The notes beneath the pieces were generated by a model, which made no database searches, was not told the origin of the DNA, and was given only the letters and a program-made list of their open reading frames with translations. Position numbers and translations under genes: made by a program. This document shows, piece after piece, positions 34,589-43,895 of a DNA stretch of 64,000 nt (positions are counted from its first letter, which is position 1; the number at the start of each line of letters is the position of its first letter). Source of the stretch: Cranoglanis bouderius (Eukaryota; Chordata; Actinopteri; Siluriformes; Cranoglanididae); contig CM042548.1 in NCBI GenBank assembly GCA_023630585.1, positions 7,809,527 through 7,873,526 on the forward strand. The letters are read 5' to 3'.

Positions 34589-34678
34589 GTGTCTTTTTAC
34601 AGGTAACAAACTGAGATTAGGAGCACTCCTTTTAAGAGAGTGCTCCTAATCTCAGCTCATTACCTGTGTAAAAGACAC
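34589..34678. other. Strong hairpin in family D element
   Basis: CTGAGATTAGGAGCACTC (34611-34628) is followed after nine bases by its perfect complement (34638-34655). Flanking GTGTCTTTTTACAGGTAA and TTACCTGTGTAAAAGACAC extend the stem with small bulges, giving about 40 bp per arm. It sits between the transposase start codon and the right inverted repeat, in what would be the 5' leader of the transposase transcript. Confidence 0.85.
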
Positions 34679-34911
34679 ATGGGAGCCAGAAATCTTGCTG
34701 ATTGATAGGGGATCAAATACTTATTTCCCTCATTAAAATGCAAATCAATTTATAACTTTTTTGAAATGCGTTTTTCTGGATTTTTTTGTTGTTATTCTGT
34801 CTCTCACTGTTAAAATACACCTACCCTTAAAATTATAGACTGATCATTTCTTTGTCAATGGGCAAACGTACAAAATCAGCAGGAGATCAAATACTTTTTT
34901 CCCCGACTGTA

Positions 34912-35436
34912 TATTAATATTTAACTTGAACTGTAAATATGTTTTTTTGTTTTTTTTTTAATTGTGTTTATTATTTTTTAAATGATCTGTCCATGCAGCA
35001 CATATGACAAATTTCTGTTTTATTTTTTATTTTGTTTCATTATAACCCACTGAATGTTTTCAAACTGCATTCTGCATAATTATTTGGAACAACATATTTT
35101 GTGTTCTTTTCAAAATATCAATAAAGCTGTTGTCATCATCAGATCTTTCACTTGTCATAACATCCACATTGTAATATAATTGTTGAGGATAAAAAAAATC
35201 CTTAACCATACTGACTGTTTAGGAAAAACAAACAAAAATGGCATGTGCATAATAATTTGGAACATGGTGTAAAGTTTCTCAGTCATATGTTATATGTCCG
35301 TGAGCTAGCTCAAGAATAGTGCAAAAAACAAGATAAAAAAACAAGATAGAGTACACAAAAGTAGCAGTGTGGATTGCGAGCACTAATGCGACGCCATCTT
35401 GACATAATAGCCAGCCTTGACATCTTAACTGAAGCA
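34912..35436. other. No gene; short direct repeat
   Basis: A motif GCATAATNATTTGGAAC occurs at about 35075-35091 and again at about 35249-35265, suggesting an unidentified repeat between or around them. No coding content is seen. Confidence 0.4.
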
Positions 35437-35552
35437 TTTGACTTACGTATATCTGCAAGATTTTATGCCTGGTGCTGCCACATGATTAGAGAATTTCATG
35501 GATGAGCAGGTTTATAGGTGTACCCATTAAAGTGGCTTGTGAGTGTATACAT
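35437..35552 (-). mobile_element. Terminal fragment of family C Tc1 element
   Basis: GGTGCTGCCACATGATTAGA, ATGGATGAGCAGGTTTATAG and ACCCATTAAAGTGGCTTGTG reproduce the family C terminus. Compare 3010-3106, which carries GCTACTGCCACGTGATTTGC and AAGGTGGCCGGCC in the same orientation. Confidence 0.55.
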
Positions 35553-35620
35553 ATGACACACACCTACTGATGTTTTGGGAGATTGGATGGAACCCTAGTA
35601 CCTTGAGAAAACTTACATGG

Positions 35621-35865
35621 TGTAACACCTTCTGGATTGGGTCAGGAATGAGGAGGTGGGAGGCAGGCTGAGGACAACTCAAGGGCTCTTTATTCTCTTT
35701 ATTTTTACTTTCGCGTTTCAGCTAGCTCATTCAAAGACACACACATGCACACACAGCTCTGTGCTGGTCGGCTCTCTCTAGAGGCTCACACCTCTTCCTC
35801 TGCTCACTGCAACACAGAACATTCATTAGCCAAATTTCCCACAGGTGTTTGATCTTTACCACTCA
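35621..35865 (-). repeat. 3' LTR of the Gmr1-like element
   Basis: On the minus strand the block runs from TGAGTGGTAAAGATC to AGAAGGTGTTACA, so it starts TG and ends CA. It contains two AATAAA polyadenylation motifs (AAAAATAAAGAGAATAAAGA) near 35690-35710. Immediately upstream is a purine-rich tract (GGAGGGCGGAGATGGAGAAA, complement of 35868-35887) in the position of the polypurine tract that primes plus-strand DNA. No matching 5' LTR exists, so the length (245 bp) is inferred from these signals. Confidence 0.55.
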
Positions 35866-36209
35866 CTTTCTCCATCTCCGCCCTCCATTCACAAACCAAC
35901 CAACCAACCAACCATGCCGCCGTGTCCACATACCCCCACCACATGACCCAGGCTGGGGAGCCATCTGGCCTGACACCAACTCCCCCCCTGCTGAGAGAGG
36001 AAATCCGCCAAAGCCATCTGTGCCCCTGCCTGTGGACCACCTTGAACATAAACAGCATAAGTGTCAGATACCAATGTGTTGGCATCCTTCATGCAGTAGA
36101 GCCACTGGAGCGGGGCGTGGTCTGAACAGAGGTTGAAGGCTCATCCCAACAGATAGTATTGGAGGGTGAGGACTGCCCATTTCATGGCTAGGCACTCCTT
36201 CTCAATCTC

Positions 36210-37215
36210 TTACTTACTCTCTCGCAGGGCTTGAGGCTGATGTACCGCACAGGGTGCAACTACCCCTCCTCCACCTGGGACAACATGAGCCCCAATGCAT
36301 CCATCTGCAAAACCAAAAGGGAGAGAGAAGTCAGGAGAATGTAGGAGTGGTCCACCACAGAGTGCAGCTTTTACCTGAATAAAAGCCTGGTGGCACGGCT
36401 CCATCCACTGGACCAGATCTGGCACTCCCTTTTTAGTGAGATCAGTCAGCGGGCTGTTGACATCCAAATAACTAAGCACAAACCTATGATAATAGCCAGC
36501 CAGCCCCAGAAACTGTCTCACCTCTTTTTTGGTCTTGAGTCTCAGGCAGTCTGCAAATGCTGGTGTTTTATCAATTTGGGGATGCACCTGCCCATGCCCC
36601 TAGTGAAAGCCCAGATACCGCACTTCCACCCGTTCAGTCACACACTTCTTTGGGTTTAGTGTAAGTCCTGCCTGCCTCAGCAATCTCAGGACAGCCCTCA
36701 GATTCTGCATGTGCCGCCGCCAATCATTACTATAAATAACGATGTCATCTAAATAGGCAGTGGCGTAGGCAGCTTGTGGATGGAGGATTCTGTCCATGAC
36801 GTGGTTCCAATGAACGTCGCTGGGGCTCCAAACAACCCAAAAGAAAGGGTCAAAAATTGGTGTATCCCAAATGGAGTGGAAAAGGCCATTTTCTCACGAG
36901 ATATTGGAGTCAAAGGGATCTGCCAATATCCCTTTGTCAAATCCAGTGTTGAATAAAAGCGAGTCGATCAAGCAGTTTGTCAATGCGTGGCATTTGGTAT
37001 GTGTCAAATTCAGACACCATGTTGATTTTTCTAAAGTCCACACAGATCTGGACCAAACCATTGGCCTTGGGAACCAAGACCACCGGACTGGACCAGTCAC
37101 TGTGGTACTTGATTACACCCATTTCTCCTCCCGGACCACCTGTTCTTTGGGTTTGCGTAAACAATTTGGGCAGAACATATTGAATTTCACTTTTGCTGTC
37201 AGAAGGTCCCTCCAT
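36210..37215 (-). pseudogene. Reverse transcriptase and start of RNase H of the Gmr1-like element
   Basis: MGVIKYHSDWSSPVVLVPKA and QICVDFRKINMVSEFDTYQM (37000-37130) form the fingers. MTKGYWQIPLTPISREKMAF with PFGIHQFLTLSFGLFGAPAT (36820-36940) follows after a break. The catalytic AYLDDIVIYSND is intact (YLDD at 36744-36755). LTLNPKKCVTERVEVRYLGF, KTKKEVRQFLGLAGYYHRF and SPLTDLTKKGVPDLVQWMEP form the thumb and connection. RNase H begins at SLPFGFADG, where the usual QTDAS has lost its Asp context, and is then largely deleted. A last RNase H piece, GAQMALADFLSQQGG, is at about 35985-36035. Confidence 0.85.
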
Positions 37216-37938
37216 ATCCCAGTTTTCTTTAATGACATTTAGGACACCACGAGGCTTGCACCCGTATAATAATTCAAATGGGGAAAATCCTGTGGAGGCT
37301 TGCAGGACCTCTCAAGCTGCAAATAACAGGGGCTTGAGCCACTTATCCCAATTCCAGACATTGTACTGAATGAACTTACGAATCATATTCTTAAGTGTTT
37401 GATGAAACCATTCGATCAGCCCATCCATCTGCGAATGGTAAACACTGGTGCAAATCGGTTTAATCCACAGTGTGCGACATAAAGGACGAGCCCTGGTCAG
37501 TCAGGATCTCTTTCGGGATCCCGACTCGGGAGAAAACAAAGAAGAGTGCATCCACAACACTCTGAGTGGAGATGTTGTGAAGAGGCACTGCTTCCAGGTA
37601 TTGCGTTGCGTAGTCCACACAAAGTGATGCCCTCATGCAGTCAGTTCTAATGGCCAGACAAGGTCCATACCAATTCTTTTGAAGGAGACCTCGATTAATG
37701 GTAAGGGGTGCAATGGCGCTTTTGGGGTGGCTGGCAGATTCACCAGCTGACATTCGTGACATGCCGCACACCACCTGCAAACATCACCACAAATGCCCGG
37801 CCAATAGAAATGGGACATGAGTTGGTTCAGTGTTTTTTCCTGCCCCAAGTGCCCCACCATTGGATTATGGTGAGCCGCCTGGAATAACATTTCCCAAAGG
37901 CTCTTTGTTTCCTCTTTGGTCTGAGTGTCCTGTGTCAC
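37200..37938 (-). pseudogene. Integrase of the Gmr1-like element
   Basis: The zinc-binding H2C2 motif is seen in AAHHNPMVGHLGQEKTLNQL and WCAACHECQ (37790-37870). The catalytic core follows: IGMDLVWPL (first Asp, ~37650), ILTDQGSSFMS (second Asp, ~37490) and, after a break, SVYHSQMDGLIEWFHQTLKN (Glu, ~37410). The C-terminal part has STGFSPFELLYGCKPRGVLN, preceded by an in-frame TGA at about 37315 where related copies have Arg. The core also carries a deletion between the first Asp and VDYATQYLEAVPL. Integrase would join the cDNA to the chromosome; this one is dead. Confidence 0.8.
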
Positions 37939-38340
37939 TCAGTATAACCTATCATTAACAATTGAAAAATGGGGTGAGATTAGAGAGCAACATTAAGCTG
38001 AATTTGCTGAACATTGATTACTCTCACTTGGTTGAAAGCATGCCTCAGAGTCTCATCGTGCGACTGCTCCAAATAGAAATCCCCTGACGTGGAGCTGACG
38101 TCAATGGCCCTGACACCGCTTCCCCAGCCAACTCTGTGCATATTCCACACCGACTGTTCATCTGCCCAGGAAGTACAACAAAGTCATAATTCAGCCCTTT
38201 GGGGGGGGGGGGGACCCCGATTGTGAAATTTAACAGGCCTTTGTCTAAACAGCTCTCCACACCACCCACAAAGGACAGAGACAGTAACTTCCTTCATGGA
38301 TTCCAATTTTAACGCATCATGCTCTCATACAAGGGTTATA

Positions 38341-39199
38341 ACATAACTTTGCAATCATCATGCTGTTGTGCATGTGTATTCACACCACCCAGCCCAGAGC
38401 AGCCGCCAGCTCTTCAAACCTCCCGCCTTCATTCCACTCAGCATTCCGACTGGTCTTCCGAGATGCCACTCAAATGCCGACCGGACCGCTGACGACACCA
38501 TGACGTAACGAGGAAATCCCTTCAACACAGCTATTCAAAAAGACAAGCACAATACCCCAGAATCTAGCTAATCTGGTGCATATTATATAATAAGTTTAAA
38601 CCCTTCTAAAGGAAATGAAGATAAATTAATAAGTTGATGGTTCGTTCAGGTCATGGTCTGTGAAATTGTCTACAACGCTAAAAACTCGGAACTTCATTCA
38701 CTCCGCTGAAAGCCATTATCACCCCCGTTTATGTGTGTGTGCGTGCGTGCGCATGTGTGTGTTTATGTGTTAGATTAGTTTCTGTGTCGTAGAATAGTTC
38801 AGTAAAGTCTTGTCTGTTCTTAAATATGCATGTATTCTTATTGCTTACAAGTGTCTACTGCCTTGAATCGCGATTCTGCTACAATGCTCGTAATATAATA
38901 TTTCACTATATTTAAGTAATGGCTGGTGGCCACGGAGGTAATATCTAATGCATAATTAATGAATGCACTAATTTCAACTTATCGCTGGAGGAATAGTTGA
39001 TCAGTAATACTAAGTTAGCCAAATTTCCCCTTCCGAGCTGACCTGCTAATCTTTCCTTCCTATTTGGAGGAATATACAGGTAGCTCAATCTAAACAGCTA
39101 ATTTTACTTACATAAAATGGTGGAGAATGTAACAATTTAACCCAAACAGCTAATTTTCCCTACACTTAACTTAATGTTATGAACTATGAACTGTGTCTC
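38341..39199. other. Unclassified moderately CpG-containing sequence
   Basis: The segment near 38390-38520 has more CpG than its surroundings (CGACTGGTCTTCCGAGATGC), and 38720-38830 has (TG)n then GTTAGATTAGTTTCTGTGTC and CAGTAAAGTCTTGTCTG. This could be an old LTR or leader of another retroelement, but I cannot find ends, a primer site or coding sequence. No gene is called. Confidence 0.3.
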
Positions 39200-39204
39200 A
39201 CATT

Positions 39205-39806
39205 TTAGGCTACATTCACATTATCAGGTTAAAGTGACACAAAACCGATTTACTACCTTAATGTGATACAGATCTGATTTTTTCAGGACTGTTTGTACAC
39301 AAAAATCTTTTTTTTTTTTTTTTTCAAATCAGACTTGAGCCATTTTTCATATGTGATCCTTGATTGGATACATATGAATGAGAATGGTCAGATTGGAATG
39401 CATGCATTCCATGCATTTCACTTTTGTCATCTTCTAGTGTCAGAAATATAGCAAAACACTGCATGGTGTGGAAGACAGCAACAGTAGGGACTATGTTCAC
39501 ACACACTGCTCATTGCAGCAGTGCCAGAAACAACTGCCAAACAGCAAAAGCTAACCATCTTGCCTTTTTTTCCTTCCTGACCTGATTATGTACAGCTGAC
39601 AAGCTGTTTGCTGATGTCCAGAGATCACTGTGACTGTGGCTTGGACTACTAGCACAGTCATTTGATAATTCCACTATGATGGATTGATCATAAATAAAAC
39701 TTTTTGTCATTTGAATCATGCAAAAATGATATCAATGTGAGCATTTTGGGAGACTGTTCACTTTAAAGACAGATACAGGTCACTTACAGTGATGTGAATG
39801 TGAACC
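39205..39806. mobile_element. Probable hAT-like MITE
   Basis: The left part has GGCTACATTCACATTATCAG then GTTAAAGTGACACAAAACCG and AGATCTGATTTTTTCAGGAC. The right end has ACTTACAGTGATGTGAATGTG then AACC, an inverted counterpart of the left end. Internal CAGATTGGAATGC and AATCAGACTTGAGCC repeats are typical of a fish element of this kind. There is no frame. Superfamily and exact ends are uncertain. Confidence 0.4.
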
Positions 39807-40084
39807 ATCAAGATAGACACGTCTTGTCTATCTTTTCTATTCAAAACTTCTGTCAATATTTTTTATATTTTTTAATATATTTTATCTCCAGCAACAGGAT
39901 GTACATGCTGATTCTCTGTATCTTGGCAGAGATTATATCCTTCAGAGATCACAATGACCCAAATGACTTGTTAAGGACAAATGCACTCTAATAGATGACA
40001 AAACTCACTCCAACCCTCCTGCTCCTAGCAGCACCTCTGGCATGTCATAATAATAAACACTGATTAAACACAGATTTTGTCCTT

Positions 40085-40400
40085 CAGTATAGGAGGACTC
40101 ATTCTGCAATGAGCTAGATGGGACCCATTCCTCCTACATGGAATACCGAAGTAGTTGTAATGGACTGTTTGACACATTCCTATATTTGCTTGTGCTTTGA
40201 AGCAGTTGTTGGACTTGTTAGCAAGGCAAGAAGTCCCCAAGTCCAAGAGCAGGCTTATTCGCCTCCCAAATAAGGGCTCCCTAATGGTGCAACAGAAAAG
40301 TGATAGGCTTATCATCAGAAGCTTGCAACTTTGAATCGCAACAATGCCACAGCCGTCCATGACCAAGAATGGAAGAAGTGGCCGTGATGGGAGAGATGTC
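40085..40400 (+). repeat. Candidate tRNA-like SINE
   Basis: TGGTGCAACAGAAAAGTGAT at about 40285-40304 resembles a box A region, and about 30 bp on, GCAACTTTGAATCGC resembles box B (GGTTCGAATCC). The segment CGCCTCCCAAATAAGGGCTC lies just upstream. Only one copy is in the window, so the family and the ends cannot be tested here. Confidence 0.3.
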
Positions 40401-40444
40401 AAACTTGGGTGCCTCTGAGCTCATGTTTTCAGCTGCCCTGTGAT

Positions 40445-41185
40445 TTTAGGGACATTGTCGCAGCCATAGACAAAATCACTAGCCATAATCATGAACTGGC
40501 GGCAGGTTCAGTGAAAAAACAGCTTGAGCATGACAATGGAGTGGACATGATTAAGCGTTCCATTCAGAGGATCAGGCAAAAACTTGGGTGCAAATACGGG
40601 AAAACTCAGCATTGTCCCATGATCAGAGACAAAAGTAAAGAGATATGTCTTTAGCCCAGATATGGATCGATGAGAAGGAGGCATCTCATGATGTCATTTT
40701 CACTGATGAAACAATGGTGGCTTTGGATCACTTTGCCACCATGTCACTTTGTAAGCTTGGGAGGCACATGTCCAAACCAAAGCCGAAACAACGACTGAAA
40801 GTTCATGTTTGGGGAGCAATATCCAGACTGGGACTGGGATTTATTGCAATCTTTGAAGGGATAATGGGCCGGTCTTTCTTTGAAGATGCTATTATAAAAG
40901 AAACCACCACTCCCTACACAAAAACTTCCATCACCACTTTTGCTGAAGAGGGTATAAACTGGGTGAACCAGTACCAGAATCCCCTGATATGAATCCCATT
41001 GAGATGGTGTGGCATGCTCTGAAAGACTATATTCAGAAAGACGCAAAACCAACTACAAAGTCTGACTTAATTGCTGCCATAAATAAATTCTGGTTCAAGG
41101 AACTTACAGTAACGGCATGCAACAAGTACATAAATAGACTGAAATAGAAGTTCTTCCAGCTGTGGTTGAGCATCAGGGTGGACAC
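40445..41185 (+). pseudogene. Tc1/mariner-type transposase relic (distinct family)
   Basis: IQRIRQKLGCKYGKTQHCPM leads to VIFTDETMVALDHF (first catalytic Asp). KPKPKQRLKVHVWGAISRLG, IFEGIMGRSFFEDAI, EEGINWVNQYQ, PDMNPIEMVWHALKDYIQ (Glu) and KFWFKELTVTACNKYINRLK follow. The conserved block with the second Asp, expected between the EDAI and EEGINW segments, is missing. Frame changes occur near 40650 and 40985. The style differs from the DD34E elements elsewhere in the window. No terminal repeats are visible. Confidence 0.75.
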
Positions 41186-42169
41186 ACTGTAATGTAACAT
41201 ATATAGGCTAAAGTTGAATGCCATAAAATGAAAATACTGTACATTTCTGACCACATTCCAATAAATATAAACTTTTTCATTGGCATAACCATTTTGCTGT
41301 ATTTTTGTATTTATTAGATTAAACTGGAACATAATAAAACTGAGTGCTACAGTAATGAGTGTAGCTATTTTTATCAACAACCGAACACATGCCGTAGGTC
41401 ATAAAAATACTGTGACACCCACTATAGGGAATATTAAATTATTGAGTGATTTCGAATACAGCATGACACGTGTGAACAGTTGCTCTACAAGGTCTGTTGT
41501 AAAGTTGGACACAGTGACGAAAAATGTGACTTATAAAGTCATGTAAGTATTAATAAATACATAAGGTCACAGTTGTGAGATGCAGCCTAAACTCACAATT
41601 GAGAATTAAAGCTGCAACTGTGGGAAATAAAACCCCCAATTTGGGGTGAGTGAAATCGGCAGAACTGGTTGGTCAGCAATTCCACCTCATACCCTGTGAA
41701 TGGAAGGTGAAAAGAGATCAATTTATCCAACTTCTCCAAAATGGACGACTGACTTCGGTCCATCTTTTAAATCCACAGAACAAACAAACTGCAATTACCG
41801 CTAAAAGCGTTGGATTAAAATAATTCTGTTACTATTTACTGTATACTCTGAAAATTATATTTAATAAAAGCTTAATTATATTGAAAAGTGATCAGTAATT
41901 TATTTACTTAGGCAATACATGGGTGTATTGGGAATGACCCGCTAGAGTTGAGTGAGCTGAGTGAATAAAAACCAGTAAACTAAAGCACTTTACTAGCAGG
42001 TTAATTATCTCACCCAGACGCATCCTATAAGAGATTAATCAGATTCATACACAACATAAACACAATATTACAACCTGCTTCTGCACAAAATGACACGAAT
42101 GCACAACTATATGTGATAGTACGAAAACAAATTATGTTAATGTAAATCAATCCAATCACGTGGAACCAA
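41186..42169. other. No feature recognised
   Basis: Nearly 1 kb without a gene or recognisable repeat. Confidence 0.5.
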
Positions 42170-42370
42170 TGTACGATGTATTAAGTAAATTCAATGAACT
42201 TTTGTTTCTCAGTGTGTGGACTTGCATTTGGGTTGCACACACGAATCGACTTTCTACACTGAAAAGCTCATCAAAACCATACTCTCAACTGAGCTGAGGC
42301 TTGAACCCCGGTTGCTGACATTTTGCAACAACCACATTACTGCTGCGCTATTTTAGCACACGTTTTTTAA
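42170..42370 (-). repeat. Candidate tRNA-derived SINE
   Basis: On the minus strand, TAGCGCAGCAGTAATG (about 42341-42356) fits the polymerase III box A pattern. GGGGTTCAAGCCTCAG (about 42298-42313) fits box B well. The spacing of about 45 bp is tRNA-like. A unique body follows toward lower coordinates. I see no second copy in the window, and the tail is not identified. A decayed tRNA pseudogene is an alternative. Confidence 0.4.
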
Positions 42371-42559
42371 CCTTGTTAAGTTAAATACTATAGTTATAGT
42401 ACCTGCACTATGTGACTCGATCATGCTTACTTTGCATAATGCAATCTTGTAATTAGAAACTTGTTTAAATTAGATTTAGCATAAGCAATGCAATCACGTT
42501 TTGATAAGAAATGTAATATATTTATGTGAACCATATGTAATATTTTTTCTTAAATCTAA

Positions 42560-42968
42560 CCAACCACACAACCGCTGCTTATGCTACAGATGTGGCCATT
42601 TTTTTCAGTGTAGGCTCGACAACGTTTAATGTGCTCTGCTGCTTGTTGCAACAGTTCTAAGAGAGGTTCACAGATCTGTTGGCCAAGCACAAGTAGATCA
42701 TGGGCTTCAGTATAAGAAACAGTACTTTTTGGTTCGTAAAAGAGTGTATGCTGCATACCGTATATGTCCTGGCAAAACTACTGTATCTACTAGCAAGCCA
42801 TGTTTGTTCAAATGAAACATGACTGTCCCCAACTGGTCTTGTCTTTCCTGCGCCTGTAGCATGCACGTGATACCGCGTGATGTCGCATGAAATCGCAGCA
42901 TCCCTTTACCTTTCACGCGCATTTTCAATGGCCACATCTGTAGCATAAGCAGGGGTTGTGTTGGCTGG
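42560..42968. mobile_element. 409-bp MITE with long terminal inverted repeats
   Basis: The left end CCAACCACACAACCGCTGCT then TATGCTACAGATGTGGCCAT is matched in reverse at the right end (ATGGCCACATCTGTAGCATA then AGCAGGGG and TTGTGTTGGCTGG). The inverted repeats are about 41 bp with four mismatches or so. The inner 23 bp is perfect. Minus-strand frames in the interior (up to 79 codons) resemble no transposase. No target duplication could be read. Confidence 0.7.
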
Positions 42969-43789
42969 CTTTACATATCTTGGAGGAAGCACGGGTTAGC
43001 CTTCTGGCACTGGTAGATGTTGCATGATAAGGGAGAGGTAGTGGGAATTAGCAAAAAGCCAAATTAGGAGTAAAAAGGGTTAAAAAAAAAAATAATAACG
43101 TTAGATAAGAACTAGCTACCTACTTAGCTAATGAGACAGTTTGTAACACACCCACCCAGCTACACTTATAATGTATGTATGAGACTATTTAGTGCAGAAC
43201 ATTCCTGCATTTGTAATTGAAAATAAGGTTCCAAGGCTGGTGGATATGGTAGTAAATGCTTAATTTTCAGTACAGAGCTTGAAACATTTTTGACAATTAA
43301 TACTAGTTATTTACAGTTCATTATGTAAGTATGTGCAGACAACTGTTAAAAATGCACAAGTGCACAAGACTAACAGTGAAAAAACTCTACTGAACGTTTT
43401 AATCTGTATAGTTTTTAAGTTTTGTGTATTCTCTGTATACTCAAACCTCTCTCTAACTATGCCATATATCATGGTTGTGTCCTTTGTTTTTTTCTATCTC
43501 AATCTGCACTTGGTCTGTACATTTACAAATCATATAAACTGCTCTGGAACCAAATGGTATTTTACATATGTAAGCAACAATGTAAAGCAATGTAAGCTGT
43601 ATCTATATCTATATCTCTGCTGTAATGTAAATAAACACCTTTGACTTGATTAAAAATCCATAATTTACATTCACAGTTGATCCTTTAGATTATCATGTTA
43701 TAATAAAATATAATATATAATATAATATAAAAAATATTATTGAGCAATATTATTATCATGAGCAAGAGTGCGGTTATACTCACATTATT
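42969..43789. other. No feature recognised
   Basis: No gene or repeat identified. A 103-codon plus frame at 43333-43644 has no recognisable similarity. Confidence 0.45.
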
Positions 43790-43794
43790 ATTAT

Positions 43795-43895
43795 ATAATC
43801 ATAGCCCTGCGGAAAGAAATATCAGCATGGCTGTGATTTGGCCGTAGGCACGAGGCCACAGGTAATCACAGCCATGACAATATACAGCACGATTG
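43795..43895. repeat. Imperfect palindrome of a dispersed repeat
   Basis: ATATCAGCATGGCTGTGATT (43829-43848) is followed after a ~20-bp loop by AATCACAGCCATGACAATAT, forming a stem of about 20 bp with two mismatches. CCCTGCGGAAAGAAATA lies outside it on the left. It looks like the end or centre of a fish foldback repeat. Confidence 0.5.

Larger units (their letters stand above)
33518..34909 (-). mobile_element. Tc1-like transposon, family D
   Basis: The left end, CAGTGGGGGAAAAAAGTATT at 33518, and the right end, its complement finishing AATACTTTTTTCCCCGACTG at 34909, are both flanked by TA. Arms are about 200 bp, with an inner GGGAAATAAGTATTTGACCC-type repeat echoing the tip. The total of 1392 bp is short by about 230 bp because of a deletion in the transposase. 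The terminal sequence is one of the commonest Tc1 ends in fish. Confidence 0.92.
35621..38340 (-). mobile_element. Gmr1-like Ty3/gypsy retrotransposon, 5' truncated
   Basis: Reading the minus strand gives, in order: an inter-domain segment (DFYLEQSHDETLRHAFNQVR, ~38090), integrase zinc finger, integrase core, reverse transcriptase, RNase H remnant, polypurine tract and 3' LTR. Integrase upstream of reverse transcriptase is the Ty1/copia order. Yet the sequences are Ty3/gypsy in type. That combination is the known hallmark of the Gmr1-like group of deuterostome gypsy elements. Gag, protease and the 5' LTR are missing beyond ~38340. The frame is broken by several stops and shifts, some of the CGA-to-TGA type expected from methylated CpG decay. 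Confidence 0.82.

Noticed and set aside
36390..37242. Plus-strand frames of 60-123 codons
   Set aside because: They are antisense to the integrase and reverse transcriptase, whose motifs are clear on the minus strand.
41033..41380. 115-codon minus-strand frame
   Set aside because: Partly antisense to the transposase relic at 40445-41185 and otherwise compositionally like random A+T-rich DNA.
43333..43644. 103-codon plus-strand frame with hydrophobic stretches
   Set aside because: A+T-rich, biased to Phe, Leu, Tyr and Asn, without motif or context. Probably chance.
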